Notes under the pieces: model-generated | The model's input: the letters and a program-made list of their open reading frames with translations, nothing else | Told to the model about the DNA's origin: nothing | Databases searched by the model: none | Part shown: positions 1 through 6,304 of the stretch, in pieces | How the letters are laid out: each line of letters begins with the position of its first letter | How positions within the stretch are numbered: the stretch's first letter is position 1 | Assembly: GCF_036409475.1 (NCBI RefSeq) | Contig: NZ_JAYRCK010000010.1 | Span: 88,194-152,193, forward strand | Length of the DNA: 64,000 bases | Reading direction: 5' to 3' | Source of the DNA: Scandinavium sp036409475 | Lineage (GTDB): Bacteria; Pseudomonadota; Gammaproteobacteria; Enterobacterales; Enterobacteriaceae | Made by a program: the position numbers and the translations under genes

Positions 1-43
1 ACCTTTGCTGTAGTGCCCCCCAATCCGGTTTGCTCATCTGTTG

Positions 44-310
44 TTATTCCTGGTTCTTCTCCACTTTCAACAATTCGCGTAGTGCAAACGTATCGCCTTC
101 CCTTGCAAGTTTGTAGAGCGCCGTTCTCAGCTCGGCTTCGCCTCTTGCACGACCTTTCCGGACGCTGGCGTAAAACTCCTGCAATTGATTCGCGTCTTGC
201 TTTAGTAAAACGAAGTCGATATCCAGAGCGTCAGCAACTTGCTGAGCGCTCATGCGGCATGCGGCTAGCGCTTCAGTCTTCGCCTTGTCGTACCGGATCG
301 GCTGGGTCAT
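44..310 (-). CDS. Small phage protein with an HTH-like N terminus
   Basis: 88 residues. The N-terminal half (about 15-45, with MSAQQVADALDIDFVLL) looks like a helix-turn-helix. The C-terminal half, RTALYKLAREGDTFALREL, resembles the repeated helix seen after the HTH in phage terminase small subunits and related packaging proteins. The gene overlaps the 3' end of the ParB-like gene by 38 bases and is the third gene of a leftward operon that continues off the window. A terminase small subunit or a DNA-binding accessory to the ParB-like protein are both possible; the family is not certain. Confidence 0.6.
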   Translation of the reverse strand: MTQPIRYDKAKTEALAACRMSAQQVADALDIDFVLLKQDANQLQEFYASVRKGRARGEAELRTALYKLAREGDTFALRELLKVEKNQE

Positions 311-977
311 CAGGCAGTTCCTCCAGCTTCTGAAGCGCCAGTTCAGCTATGGTCTTCAGTGCTTCAGCGGTGTTGATGATGTTCAACTTGCTTTTGGTCT
401 GTATCACAGCATCGAAGACCAGATCGAAGTCGCTGACACGTCCAACAGCAATCAGACGCTCTTTCGCCTTTTTCCCGACTTTTTCCAGCGCCTCGATGAA
501 CAGATTTCGTTCTTCCGGAAGGAAAGCGATCACGAGGTCTTCATATGCAGGCTGAGCGAAAGAGAGTGTCTGCACCTCGACGTCGTCGATTTTGAAATCA
601 TCATCGGTCAGGCCAGAGTAAATCTTCAGGTCCAGGCTTTGGATTGAGGCGTATAACTCCAGGAGTATGTTGCTGTCATCTTTGCCCTTGATTGCGTTGT
701 GACTGAGCTGGATAGCCAGTTGCTCGTCTTCGGTGAGTTCAGAAATGATATCAATGATGAACGCTTCGACCAGCCCGGCTTTCATTGCGGCTTCTCGTCG
801 GTGATTACCCGACAGCACGGTACCGCGATACACAACAGGCAAACTTGTTAACTCTCCATCCCGTCGGATGTTAGCAACCAGCAGGTCAAACTCGGCAGGC
901 TCCATATAATGGGCGTTCTTTTCCAGCGGTTTCAGGTCTGCCAGAACCGCCTGGCGGATAGCTGTTTTAATTGGCAT
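273..977 (-). CDS. ParB/sulfiredoxin-fold domain phage protein
   Basis: 234 residues. The N-terminal 110 residues show the ParB/Srx signature: a helix that scans for partners, LTSLPVVYRGTVLSGNHRRE with the G-x-H-R-R core, then ELTEDEQLAIQLSHNAI. This fold binds or hydrolyses nucleotides in ParB and in several phage DNA-modification proteins. The C-terminal half is helical and unrecognised. It overlaps the upstream methyltransferase/Mom-like gene by 11 bases, so the two are translated as a unit. A partition role is unlikely because no ParA accompanies it; a role in DNA modification or packaging is an inference from the neighbours. Confidence 0.75.
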   Translation of the reverse strand: MPIKTAIRQAVLADLKPLEKNAHYMEPAEFDLLVANIRRDGELTSLPVVYRGTVLSGNHRREAAMKAGLVEAFIIDIISELTEDEQLAIQLSHNAIKGKDDSNILLELYASIQSLDLKIYSGLTDDDFKIDDVEVQTLSFAQPAYEDLVIAFLPEERNLFIEALEKVGKKAKERLIAVGRVSDFDLVFDAVIQTKSKLNIINTAEALKTIAELALQKLEELPDDPADPVRQGED

Positions 978-2244
978 ATTTGCGGAACCACTCTGTGAAG
1001 ATTTGCTGCGGCGTCTGCTCGCGTACCGCCGAGGAATAATTCAGGAATCCATCACCGCGTTTCGCCAGTTGATAAATTCCGCGGTATTTCATTGATACCG
1101 GCTTGGTCGTGAACGCTGTGGTGCAGACCGACTGAATGTCGATCACATACTGGCGGTTAACGTGATTAATAACGTCGCGACTGGTTGCCAGCATTGGCAC
1201 CAGTTTTGACAGCTTCCGGTGCCTCGACGTGGAGAAGTCGCTAAGCATGTAGATGCTATGGATCTTGTCGCCGTACTGCGCCATTGAGAAGATGAACGCG
1301 CCCACCAGCATGCCATCCACCAGCACACCAAAGTTAATCATCCCGGCCTTGTGATTAATGCCTTTTGCCAGGTAGATATTTTTCAGGAAATTAAGTTGTT
1401 GAGAATTTAGCTGCTTAATTTCCACTACACTGTCGGCAGTGATCGCTTCTGTCTCAACGGTACGGTACCGAAAGGCCTGCGATTTTTTCTGCTCACGGCG
1501 AAGTGATGACCGGGCATCATTCGCGTACATGTAAACCGGCTTGTTGCTGCCGGCGAACATGATGCGCGGCTCGATATTTTCCATGCGGCGGTCGGACACA
1601 ATGGCAAAGTTCTGACCTTCCACCAGCAGGCGTTGGATTAATTCTTCGGTGTTATCCGGGTCCCATACGCCGTAAGAAGGTGCTGCCCACGTGGTGCTGG
1701 TGTTCACGAATTTATAGATATTTTCATAGCCGCCCTTATACGTCGGGGCGAACATAATCACCGTGCCGTCGTTCTCCCTGGCGGCGTCAATCTGGTGCTG
1801 AAAGTCTCCGGCATGGAACCCGTCAATAGTGAAGCCGTCGGTGTAGCGCAACAGCTTCTCCCTCTCAATGCGGTAATAGTCAGGCAGATTCCGCAGGATG
1901 TGCGCGAAATGTGCCTGACTATACTGGTTATTGCCTTTGTATCGTGCCAACGTGATAGCGAGGCAGATTGCGGCGGTGTTAGCCACTGCGTCACCACGCA
2001 GCTGGTTAAGTGGTTCCAGACGGCCGGAAAACTCAAGGTCCATTCCCTTCCCGGTCAGCAGATTACCGACAGCACAAGACAGCAGTGATACGTCGTTTCC
2101 GTAAACCCGGGTATCGGGCAGCAGATTCTTGATGGCGTGTTCAGTTCGAAAAGAACCAGAACAACCGATGTAGACACGAGGTTTCAGGTGGATGTTGCCC
2201 AAAATCTGGGTGATAAGTTTCTTCGGCATCGAGCCTATAAACAT
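967..2244 (-). CDS. Methyltransferase-like / Mom-like acetyltransferase fusion, probable antirestriction DNA modification protein
   Basis: 425 residues. The N-terminal 190 residues resemble a Rossmann methyltransferase core: RVYIGCSGSFRTEHAI as a motif-I-like glycine turn, VYGNDVSLLSCAVGNLL like the acidic-loop motif of Dam-type enzymes, and VIMFAPTYKGG at the place of the DPPY motif, where the Asp is missing. The C-terminal part (about 285-425) has GNAT-like spacing (FGVLVDGMLVGAFIF, then SKLVPMLATSRDVINHV and KYRGIYQLAKRG) reminiscent of phage Mu Mom. Homologues are often labelled antirestriction adenine methyltransferase. The degenerate catalytic loop makes simple adenine methylation doubtful. 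First gene of the operon with the ParB-like protein. Confidence 0.65.
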   Translation of the reverse strand: MFIGSMPKKLITQILGNIHLKPRVYIGCSGSFRTEHAIKNLLPDTRVYGNDVSLLSCAVGNLLTGKGMDLEFSGRLEPLNQLRGDAVANTAAICLAITLARYKGNNQYSQAHFAHILRNLPDYYRIEREKLLRYTDGFTIDGFHAGDFQHQIDAARENDGTVIMFAPTYKGGYENIYKFVNTSTTWAAPSYGVWDPDNTEELIQRLLVEGQNFAIVSDRRMENIEPRIMFAGSNKPVYMYANDARSSLRREQKKSQAFRYRTVETEAITADSVVEIKQLNSQQLNFLKNIYLAKGINHKAGMINFGVLVDGMLVGAFIFSMAQYGDKIHSIYMLSDFSTSRHRKLSKLVPMLATSRDVINHVNRQYVIDIQSVCTTAFTTKPVSMKYRGIYQLAKRGDGFLNYSSAVREQTPQQIFTEWFRKYAN

Positions 2245-2252
2245 ATATTTTC

Positions 2253-2281
2253 CGTTATAAGTCAGATACTTATGTTATAAT
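2253..2281 (+). promoter_or_regulatory. Extended -10 promoter and 6-5-6 palindrome upstream of the DUF488 gene
   Basis: TATAAT at 2276-2281 is preceded by TG at 2273-2274, an extended -10 box; no good -35 is visible. Immediately upstream lies a perfect inverted repeat, ATAAGT-N5-ACTTAT (2257-2273), in the position of an operator. The intergenic gap also serves the divergent methyltransferase/Mom-like gene, so a regulator bound here could control both. Regulation is inferred. Confidence 0.5.
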
Positions 2282-2321
2282 TGATAACGTAGGTTATTGT
2301 TTAGCACATGAAGGAATTACG

Positions 2322-2690
2322 ATGAAAACGTCCTGCTTTTCTCTATACCGCGGTGAAGGCCGCATCTGCATTGCCCGATATGCTCCGCGCAATACGCCGT
2401 CCGGTTACCAGATGTTCAAGAAATTGGCTCCGGGCGATTGGTTTAATTCGGTTTCAGTTTCCCGCTACATCGATCTGTACGAGCACGAGGTACTGGCGAA
2501 GCTGAATCCTGAGCAAACATGGAACGAGCTGCACTTGCTCACCGGGAACGTTGAGCCTGTGCTGCTGTGTTATGAGAAGCCTGATGAGTTTTGCCATCGG
2601 CAGCTGGTTGCCCGATGGTTCAGGCGTGAGTTGGGGATCGCCGTTGAAGAGTACGATCCCCACGAAACGCCGCAGTATGGTTTGTTCTGA
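2322..2690 (+). CDS. DUF488 family protein
   Basis: 122 residues. The C-terminal LLCYEKPDEFCHRQLVARWF is the hallmark of DUF488 proteins, where the Cys and Cys-His-Arg residues are conserved; their function is not established. The gene is alone on the plus strand among leftward late-side genes, has its own promoter-like sequence (2253-2281) and terminator (2697-2718), and looks like a moron, that is, a self-contained cargo gene in the prophage. The ATG at 2322 follows AAGGAATTACG, a good ribosome binding site. Confidence 0.75.
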   Translation: MKTSCFSLYRGEGRICIARYAPRNTPSGYQMFKKLAPGDWFNSVSVSRYIDLYEHEVLAKLNPEQTWNELHLLTGNVEPVLLCYEKPDEFCHRQLVARWFRRELGIAVEEYDPHETPQYGLF

Positions 2691-2696
2691 TGACTA

Positions 2697-2718
2697 AGCC
2701 GGGGGAACCCGGCTTTTA
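2697..2718 (+). terminator. Rho-independent terminator of the DUF488 gene
   Basis: AGCCGGG (2697-2703), loop GGAA, CCCGGCT (2708-2714), then a short T run. It starts seven bases after the stop codon and ends directly before the solitary CRISPR-type repeat. On the minus strand there is no U tract, so leftward transcripts would not stop here. Confidence 0.8.
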
Positions 2719-2747
2719 CGGTTTATCCCCGCTAGCGCGGGGAACAC
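2719..2747 (-). CRISPR. Solitary type I-E CRISPR repeat in the prophage, candidate RNA anti-CRISPR (Racr-like)
   Basis: These 29 bases, read on the minus strand, start GTGTTCCCCGCG and end GCGGGGATAAACCG. That is the enterobacterial type I-E repeat with one difference from the common GTG-start form, a C to T in the hairpin loop. The stem CCCCGC/GCGGGG and both single-stranded flanks are kept, so this is more than a chance hairpin. There is no second repeat, leader or cas gene nearby. It lies between the convergent DUF488 gene and the endolysin. Minus-strand transcription from the lysis genes would give the repeat in crRNA-handle orientation. Solitary repeats of this kind in phages can inhibit Cascade; that function is inferred here. 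Confidence 0.75.
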
Positions 2748-2810
2748 GCGCTACGTGATTTCTGTATTTTTCTCCACCACTTACCCACAAAATTTTAAAA
2801 CTGGAGCATC

Positions 2811-3290
2811 TCATGCTTCGCTTTCAGATGGTTTCCCACTTAATACGGGTAGCGGCTGCTGAGGGTCACTAACTCCGGCAGGCCAGCGGTAACCGCTTAC
2901 GCGCCACGGCGAGAATGCACGAATGCAGACCTGATCGCTTTGGTTGCCACCCAGCACCATCAGGTCGCCATTTGGCGCCTGACCGACAACAAAGCCGACG
3001 TGGCCACCGCCGTCACGAGTGAAAGTGGCCACACAGCCATAGGCTGGTTCTTTGAGTGCTACGCCCCATGTCTCGTATGATTTTGCTGACTCAAAGCGGG
3101 AAGAGACAATGCCAACGTGTTCGAGCATTGCGCCGGTGTAAGCTGCGCACCATGGAGTCTCATCGTCCTTGATGCCGCCGCGGTGTATGTCCTTCCACCA
3201 CTGCACAATCAGCGGGTTATTGGACTTGCCTTTAATTTCACGCTCACCGATGTATTTGCGGGCCTCTTCCAGCCAGACGGGTTCCGTCAT
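2811..3290 (-). CDS. Phage endolysin, CHAP/NlpC-P60-like (TIGR02594-type)
   Basis: 159 residues. It begins with a short helical stretch (WLEEARKYIGERE), followed by DDETPWCAAYTGAMLE with the presumed nucleophile Cys and GGGHVGFVVG with the catalytic His, the layout of the TIGR02594 cysteine peptidase/amidase family that cuts peptidoglycan. No signal peptide is visible, so it needs a holin for release. It overlaps the holin-like gene upstream by four bases (ATGA), so translation is coupled. No Rz/Rz1 spanin pair is seen next to it. Confidence 0.85.
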   Translation of the reverse strand: MTEPVWLEEARKYIGEREIKGKSNNPLIVQWWKDIHRGGIKDDETPWCAAYTGAMLEHVGIVSSRFESAKSYETWGVALKEPAYGCVATFTRDGGGHVGFVVGQAPNGDLMVLGGNQSDQVCIRAFSPWRVSGYRWPAGVSDPQQPLPVLSGKPSESEA

Positions 3291-3580
3291 GTAATTCTCC
3301 TGTTTTTTGATTCATCCAGTCTCTCCAGAAAGCGTTGTTCAAAATGCGTCAGGATTTTCGCTCCCATCCACGCGGCCATGCCGCAACCGAGGCCTATTCC
3401 ATAAACTTGCCACCCGAGGCGCAGTGCGACGAGGTACGTGATCGCCGCAGCAAACGCAGAGATAACGAGGTTATCCAGCGCGGTACGGATGACTACAGGC
3501 TTTTCAGTGAGGTCGATACTTGCGAGATGGGCAAATGCCCCCAGGAGAGAATATAAGACTGCGATTTCAATGTGCGGCAT
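3287..3580 (-). CDS. Holin-like membrane protein
   Basis: 97 residues with three likely membrane segments (about 5-21, 36-56 and 57-74) and a charged, mostly basic C-terminal tail (ERLDESKNRR), as in class I holins. It sits between the lambda-family holin gene and the endolysin, with a four-base overlap to the latter. Whether it is the pore former, an antiholin or a second holin cannot be told from sequence. Confidence 0.7.
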   Translation of the reverse strand: MPHIEIAVLYSLLGAFAHLASIDLTEKPVVIRTALDNLVISAFAAAITYLVALRLGWQVYGIGLGCGMAAWMGAKILTHFEQRFLERLDESKNRRIT

Positions 3581-3615
3581 GGCAACCTCTGCGGCTGCCC
3601 TGCCGTCAATTGTGC

Positions 3616-3960
3616 TTAGTCACTTTGTTTAGCCATAAACTTTGCGATCTGGTCCCGTTTATCCATTGCCCAGATCGCAGCAGCATGAACGCCATGCATA
3701 CCGGCTGTACCGACGAGTGCAGCTATGATGGTATGGTCAACGGTAATCCCGAAAAGCGTTATCGGAGGAACGCGGTTCCCCAGCACCACTGCGATGAGTG
3801 GGCAGAAGATCACATCTGCCATGACTTTTTTCCATTTTGCTCCTGTGTAAAAAGCGCTGGCCACGACACATAGAAGTGCTACGATGATTGACTGTACCGT
3901 TTGTGAGTGCTGCCGGTAGCACTCCAGCAAAGCAGTAAAAAAATCCCCTTTTTGCGGCAT
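3616..3960 (-). CDS. Phage holin, lambda holin-like family
   Basis: 114 residues starting MPQKGDFFTALL. Three hydrophobic segments (about 20-42, 48-62 and 75-98) precede a charged tail (DKRDQIAKFMAKQ), which fits the lambda-family holin PF05106. The start at 3960 is preferred to the longer frame upstream because AAGGA lies eight bases before this ATG and the longer N terminus is not membrane-like. It is the first lysis gene of the leftward operon, just downstream of the repressor terminator. Confidence 0.75.
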   Translation of the reverse strand: MPQKGDFFTALLECYRQHSQTVQSIIVALLCVVASAFYTGAKWKKVMADVIFCPLIAVVLGNRVPPITLFGITVDHTIIAALVGTAGMHGVHAAAIWAMDKRDQIAKFMAKQSD

Positions 3961-4088
3961 TGATTCGTCCTTGTGATTTTCGGGGGTAAGAGTGAGATAG
4001 CAGGCCATCAGAAGGATGTAACGACGAAGCACTCGAGGATTTTTTCTGCGGCCTGCAATTTGGGGGGGCATGAAGCCCTGAAACGAAA

Positions 4089-4108
4089 AAACCCGCCGAA
4101 GCGGGTTT
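4089..4108 (-). terminator. Terminator of the repressor gene
   Basis: AAACCCGC (4089-4096), loop, GCGGGTTT (4101-4108). Read on the minus strand the stem is followed by a U-rich stretch (TTTTTTCG), so it would stop transcripts coming from the repressor gene before the holin genes. Confidence 0.75.
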
Positions 4109-4178
4109 AAATTTTTGGTACAGCTTGTCGAGCTTGTAGCGAAGATTAGGACAATTTTATTCAGCATTCAAGTGAACA

Positions 4179-4550
4179 CTAAGGTTTTTTAATTCCAAAC
4201 TTAGCAAAATACTCTTCCACGCGCTGATCGTAGAAGCGTTTTCTGTCTTCCATCGCTTTAATGAAGTCATCGATTTCGCTGTCAGGTAATGCCTTGGCTA
4301 GCTCGAGCAATTTGATCAACCGAAAATCGAGATCTAATAAGGTCTGACTCGAAGTTTGCTCTACCTCGTACGGTTCGTCCAGGTACATTTCAGGCATGTC
4401 GTATGTACCCTCTAACCTTCTGGCGGCCTTCTCCCCAAAAGACGCCCTGCCACCGATTAGCTGAGAGATATAGCTGCTTTCTTCGCGCGGAACCGTACGA
4501 TTTTCGAACCACTCTTTAAGTCTTTGCTGTCGAATCTCTTTAATATCCAT
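4179..4550 (-). CDS. Short CI-type phage repressor without a peptidase domain
   Basis: 123 residues from the ATG at 4550. Residues about 5-55 form a lambda-repressor-like HTH (ESSYISQLIGGRASFGEKAARRLE, then YDMPEMYLDEP), followed by a helical tail. The usual S24/LexA-type autocleavage domain is absent, so RecA-triggered self-cleavage is not expected and induction would need another route. The ATG lacks a convincing Shine-Dalgarno sequence, which allows a leaderless mRNA as for lambda cI; a longer frame from 4613 exists but its extra 21 residues lie over the operator-like repeats. Divergent from the YdaS-like gene. Confidence 0.75.
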   Translation of the reverse strand: MDIKEIRQQRLKEWFENRTVPREESSYISQLIGGRASFGEKAARRLEGTYDMPEMYLDEPYEVEQTSSQTLLDLDFRLIKLLELAKALPDSEIDDFIKAMEDRKRFYDQRVEEYFAKFGIKKP

Positions 4551-4559
4551 AAGGGAACA

Positions 4560-4632
4560 CTTCGTTTTCAGTTGGTTTTGAAGTAAATCATTCGTAAAAA
4601 GCTGACGAATCACGCATAGGTTCGTTCGTAAA
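4560..4632. promoter_or_regulatory. Operator region with repeated TTCGT half-sites
   Basis: A perfect inverted repeat ATTCGT-N9-ACGAAT spans 4590-4610. Further TTCGT half-sites lie at 4561, 4621 and 4625. They occupy the space between the divergent repressor and YdaS-like genes and are the best candidates for the repressor and Cro binding sites. Assignment is by position only. Confidence 0.6.
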
Positions 4633-4664
4633 TTTTTATTAATATTTTTATTTCAAACAAACAC

Positions 4665-4693
4665 TTCATTTTTTAGTAAAACATTATTAAAAT
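4665..4693 (+). promoter_or_regulatory. Candidate early rightward promoter
   Basis: TTCATT (4665-4670), 17-base spacer, TAAAAT (4688-4693, five of six to consensus), 28 bases before the ATG of the YdaS-like gene. The position corresponds to lambda pR. The -35 match is weak (three of six). Confidence 0.5.
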
Positions 4694-4720
4694 AACCATA
4701 TCTTTAATAAGAGGTGTTCT

Positions 4721-4981
4721 ATGGATTTGAAAAGCTATTACGATGATCTTCCTAGGGGTGAGCGTTACAAGCTCGCTCACGAGTTGAACATGCCCCCAGC
4801 CTATCTGTCTCAGATAGCGTCAGGATATGTCAAAGTACCCCCTTCTCGCGCACTAGCAATCGAGAAGGCCACGAATGGGAAAGTTACCCGAAAGGACCTT
4901 CTTCCTTCCGACTGGTGCAAATACTGGCTCCCATCTGAACTTGAGCATACAGAAAGCCAGCGTCATGGGGTTGAACAATGA
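4721..4981 (+). CDS. YdaS-like Cro-type regulator
   Basis: 86 residues. LAHELNMPPAYLSQIASGYVKV is an HTH, followed by PPSRALAIEKATNGKVTRKDLLPSDW, the characteristic continuation of the YdaS family of the Rac prophage. It is the first rightward gene opposite the repressor, the place of cro. GAGGTG eight bases before the ATG supports the start. It overlaps the next gene by four bases. YdaS has been called an antitoxin because it pairs with YdaT; a Cro-like role fits this position better. Confidence 0.8.
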   Translation: MDLKSYYDDLPRGERYKLAHELNMPPAYLSQIASGYVKVPPSRALAIEKATNGKVTRKDLLPSDWCKYWLPSELEHTESQRHGVEQ

Positions 4982-5466
4982 AGATCAGCCCTATTGTCAT
5001 GAACTCAGCATTGACCGCCTGGTCTGCTGAAATAACTCAGGAAACAGCTACGCGATTAATTACGGCCACCTTTCTATCAAGTGCACATAGGCCTGAGCTT
5101 CAACTCCATCGCATTGAACTGGAGGATGGGGTTGTCGATTATGCTGCCTGGCGTCGCAACCGCATATCAATTTTTCAGCGCTGGCGTAAATGCCAGACAA
5201 GTGAACAGTCCAAGAAATTTGAATTACTGACCCCGTTTATTCTTGAATCGATAAGACACGAGAACGCTGAACTTTACGCCATGGTAACTGCAGGTAGCAG
5301 CATCCAGTACCTTGCATCCCGCCTTCTAAGAGAGAACACGGATGCGGTCAATGCGGCGTTGTTAGGGGCACCGTTGCGGGATTTTGAAAAAGAATGTGAT
5401 GAAGCTGAACTGGCGATAACAGCGCTACGTGACGCATATCGTCACCAGCAGAGACATGACCAATGA
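4978..5466 (+). CDS. YdaT-like regulator/toxin-family protein
   Basis: 162 residues, mostly helical. The N-terminal MNSALTAWSAEITQETA and the later RNRISIFQRWRKC match the layout of YdaT of Rac (PF06254), which is a CII-like regulator that is toxic when overexpressed. It overlaps the YdaS-like gene by four bases, as in Rac. No catalytic motif is visible. The stop codon TGA lies inside the first copy of the dispersed start-associated repeat (5444-5468). Confidence 0.7.
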   Translation: MKISPIVMNSALTAWSAEITQETATRLITATFLSSAHRPELQLHRIELEDGVVDYAAWRRNRISIFQRWRKCQTSEQSKKFELLTPFILESIRHENAELYAMVTAGSSIQYLASRLLRENTDAVNAALLGAPLRDFEKECDEAELAITALRDAYRHQQRHDQ

Positions 5467-5468
5467 CC
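5444..5468 (+). repeat. Start-associated dispersed repeat, copy 1
   Basis: Contains the core AGAGACATGACCAATGA shared with 9743-9766 and 10947-10971, and with one change at 9262-9286. The AGAGA is followed after eight bases by ATG 5463, which opens a frame of only 13 codons ending at 5504. Confidence 0.7.
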
Positions 5469-5515
5469 AACGTTTTAAAACGTAACTTCAGCAGCGTTAC
5501 GTAGCAGAGGCTCCT

Positions 5516-6304
5516 ATGGCAAACACCTGGTTACGCCTGTGGCATGACATGCCAAATGACCCCAAATGGCGAACAATCTCGCGCATTTCCGGCCAGCCGG
5601 TATCGCTTGTCCAGGCAACCTATATCCATATTTTGGTTAGCGCGTCACAGAATGTCACGCGAGGTCACACTGATGTCACGAATGAGGATTTAGCCAGCGC
5701 ACTAGACGTGACTGAGGATGACATTTCATCAGTTATCGGTGCGATGCAAGGGCGTGTCTTAGATGGTTCGTATGTCAGTGGTTGGGACAAACGGCAGGTT
5801 AAGCGAGAGGAGAGCTACAGCCCTGAAAACCCCGCCATGACTGCTGCTGAGCGAAAACGGAAACAACGTGAAAGGGAGAGAAATCGGAACGGTGTCACGA
5901 ATGGTCACGATGAGTCACGCGATGTCACACCAGATAAAGATAAAGATAAAGATAAAGATAAAGATCTAAAAACCAATATGTTCGAAAGCGCCTGGTCTGC
6001 TTATCCAAAACGATCTGGTAGCAACCCTAAAAACCGCGCCCAAGAAAGTTGGAATGCCCGGCTCAAAGAAGGGGTTCTTCCCGAAACTATGATTCAGGGA
6101 ACTGAGCGCTACCGCTTGTTTTGTGATTCTGAGAAAACCACTGGCACCAAATTTGTTATGCAGGCCCAGCGTTTTTTTGGCACGAGCAGAGAGTTTGACA
6201 ACGAGTGGGCCGTGGCTTTCGATCCGCTACTCACCATCAGCATGCCAGATGACCGGATTCCTCCCGGATTCCGTGGGCATGTACCAGAAGACCAAGAGAC
6301 ATGA
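5516..6304 (+). CDS. Phage replication initiator-like protein (lambda O position)
   Basis: 262 residues. The N terminus (MANTWLRLWHDMPNDPKWRTI) and winged-helix-like segment to about residue 90 match phage replication proteins that bind the origin. A basic linker (AERKRKQRERERNRNG) and a run of Asp-Lys repeats follow, then a C-terminal domain from about 155 (MFESAWSAYPKRSG) common in O-type and DnaT-like proteins that recruit host replication factors. The gene contains two clusters of GTCAC iterons and an A-rich stretch, the arrangement of lambda ori inside O. The next gene overlaps its stop by four bases. Confidence 0.75.
   Translation: MANTWLRLWHDMPNDPKWRTISRISGQPVSLVQATYIHILVSASQNVTRGHTDVTNEDLASALDVTEDDISSVIGAMQGRVLDGSYVSGWDKRQVKREESYSPENPAMTAAERKRKQRERERNRNGVTNGHDESRDVTPDKDKDKDKDKDLKTNMFESAWSAYPKRSGSNPKNRAQESWNARLKEGVLPETMIQGTERYRLFCDSEKTTGTKFVMQAQRFFGTSREFDNEWAVAFDPLLTISMPDDRIPPGFRGHVPEDQET
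5644..5962. other. Candidate phage replication origin: two four-copy GTCAC iteron clusters and an A-rich repeat
   Basis: GTCAC occurs at 5644, 5654, 5664 and 5675, and again at 5894, 5904, 5914 and 5924: two groups of four spaced one helical turn apart. Directly after the second group is (GATAAA)5 at 5933-5962, an easily melted stretch. Lambda ori likewise has four iterons and an AT-rich element inside the initiator gene. Confidence 0.65.

Noticed and set aside
273..977. ParB-like protein as a plasmid partition system
   Set aside because: No ParA partner or centromere-like repeats; the gene is embedded in a phage operon with a DNA-modification-like protein and the phage integrates.
2697..2747. 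Two adjacent hairpins as a simple double terminator
   Set aside because: The first is a terminator, but the second keeps all 29 positions of a CRISPR repeat save one, including unpaired flanks that a terminator would not need, and has no T run.
5933..5962. (GATAAA)5 as a phase-variation tract
   Set aside because: The repeat unit is six bases, so slippage would not shift the frame; its position beside the iterons fits an unwinding element better.
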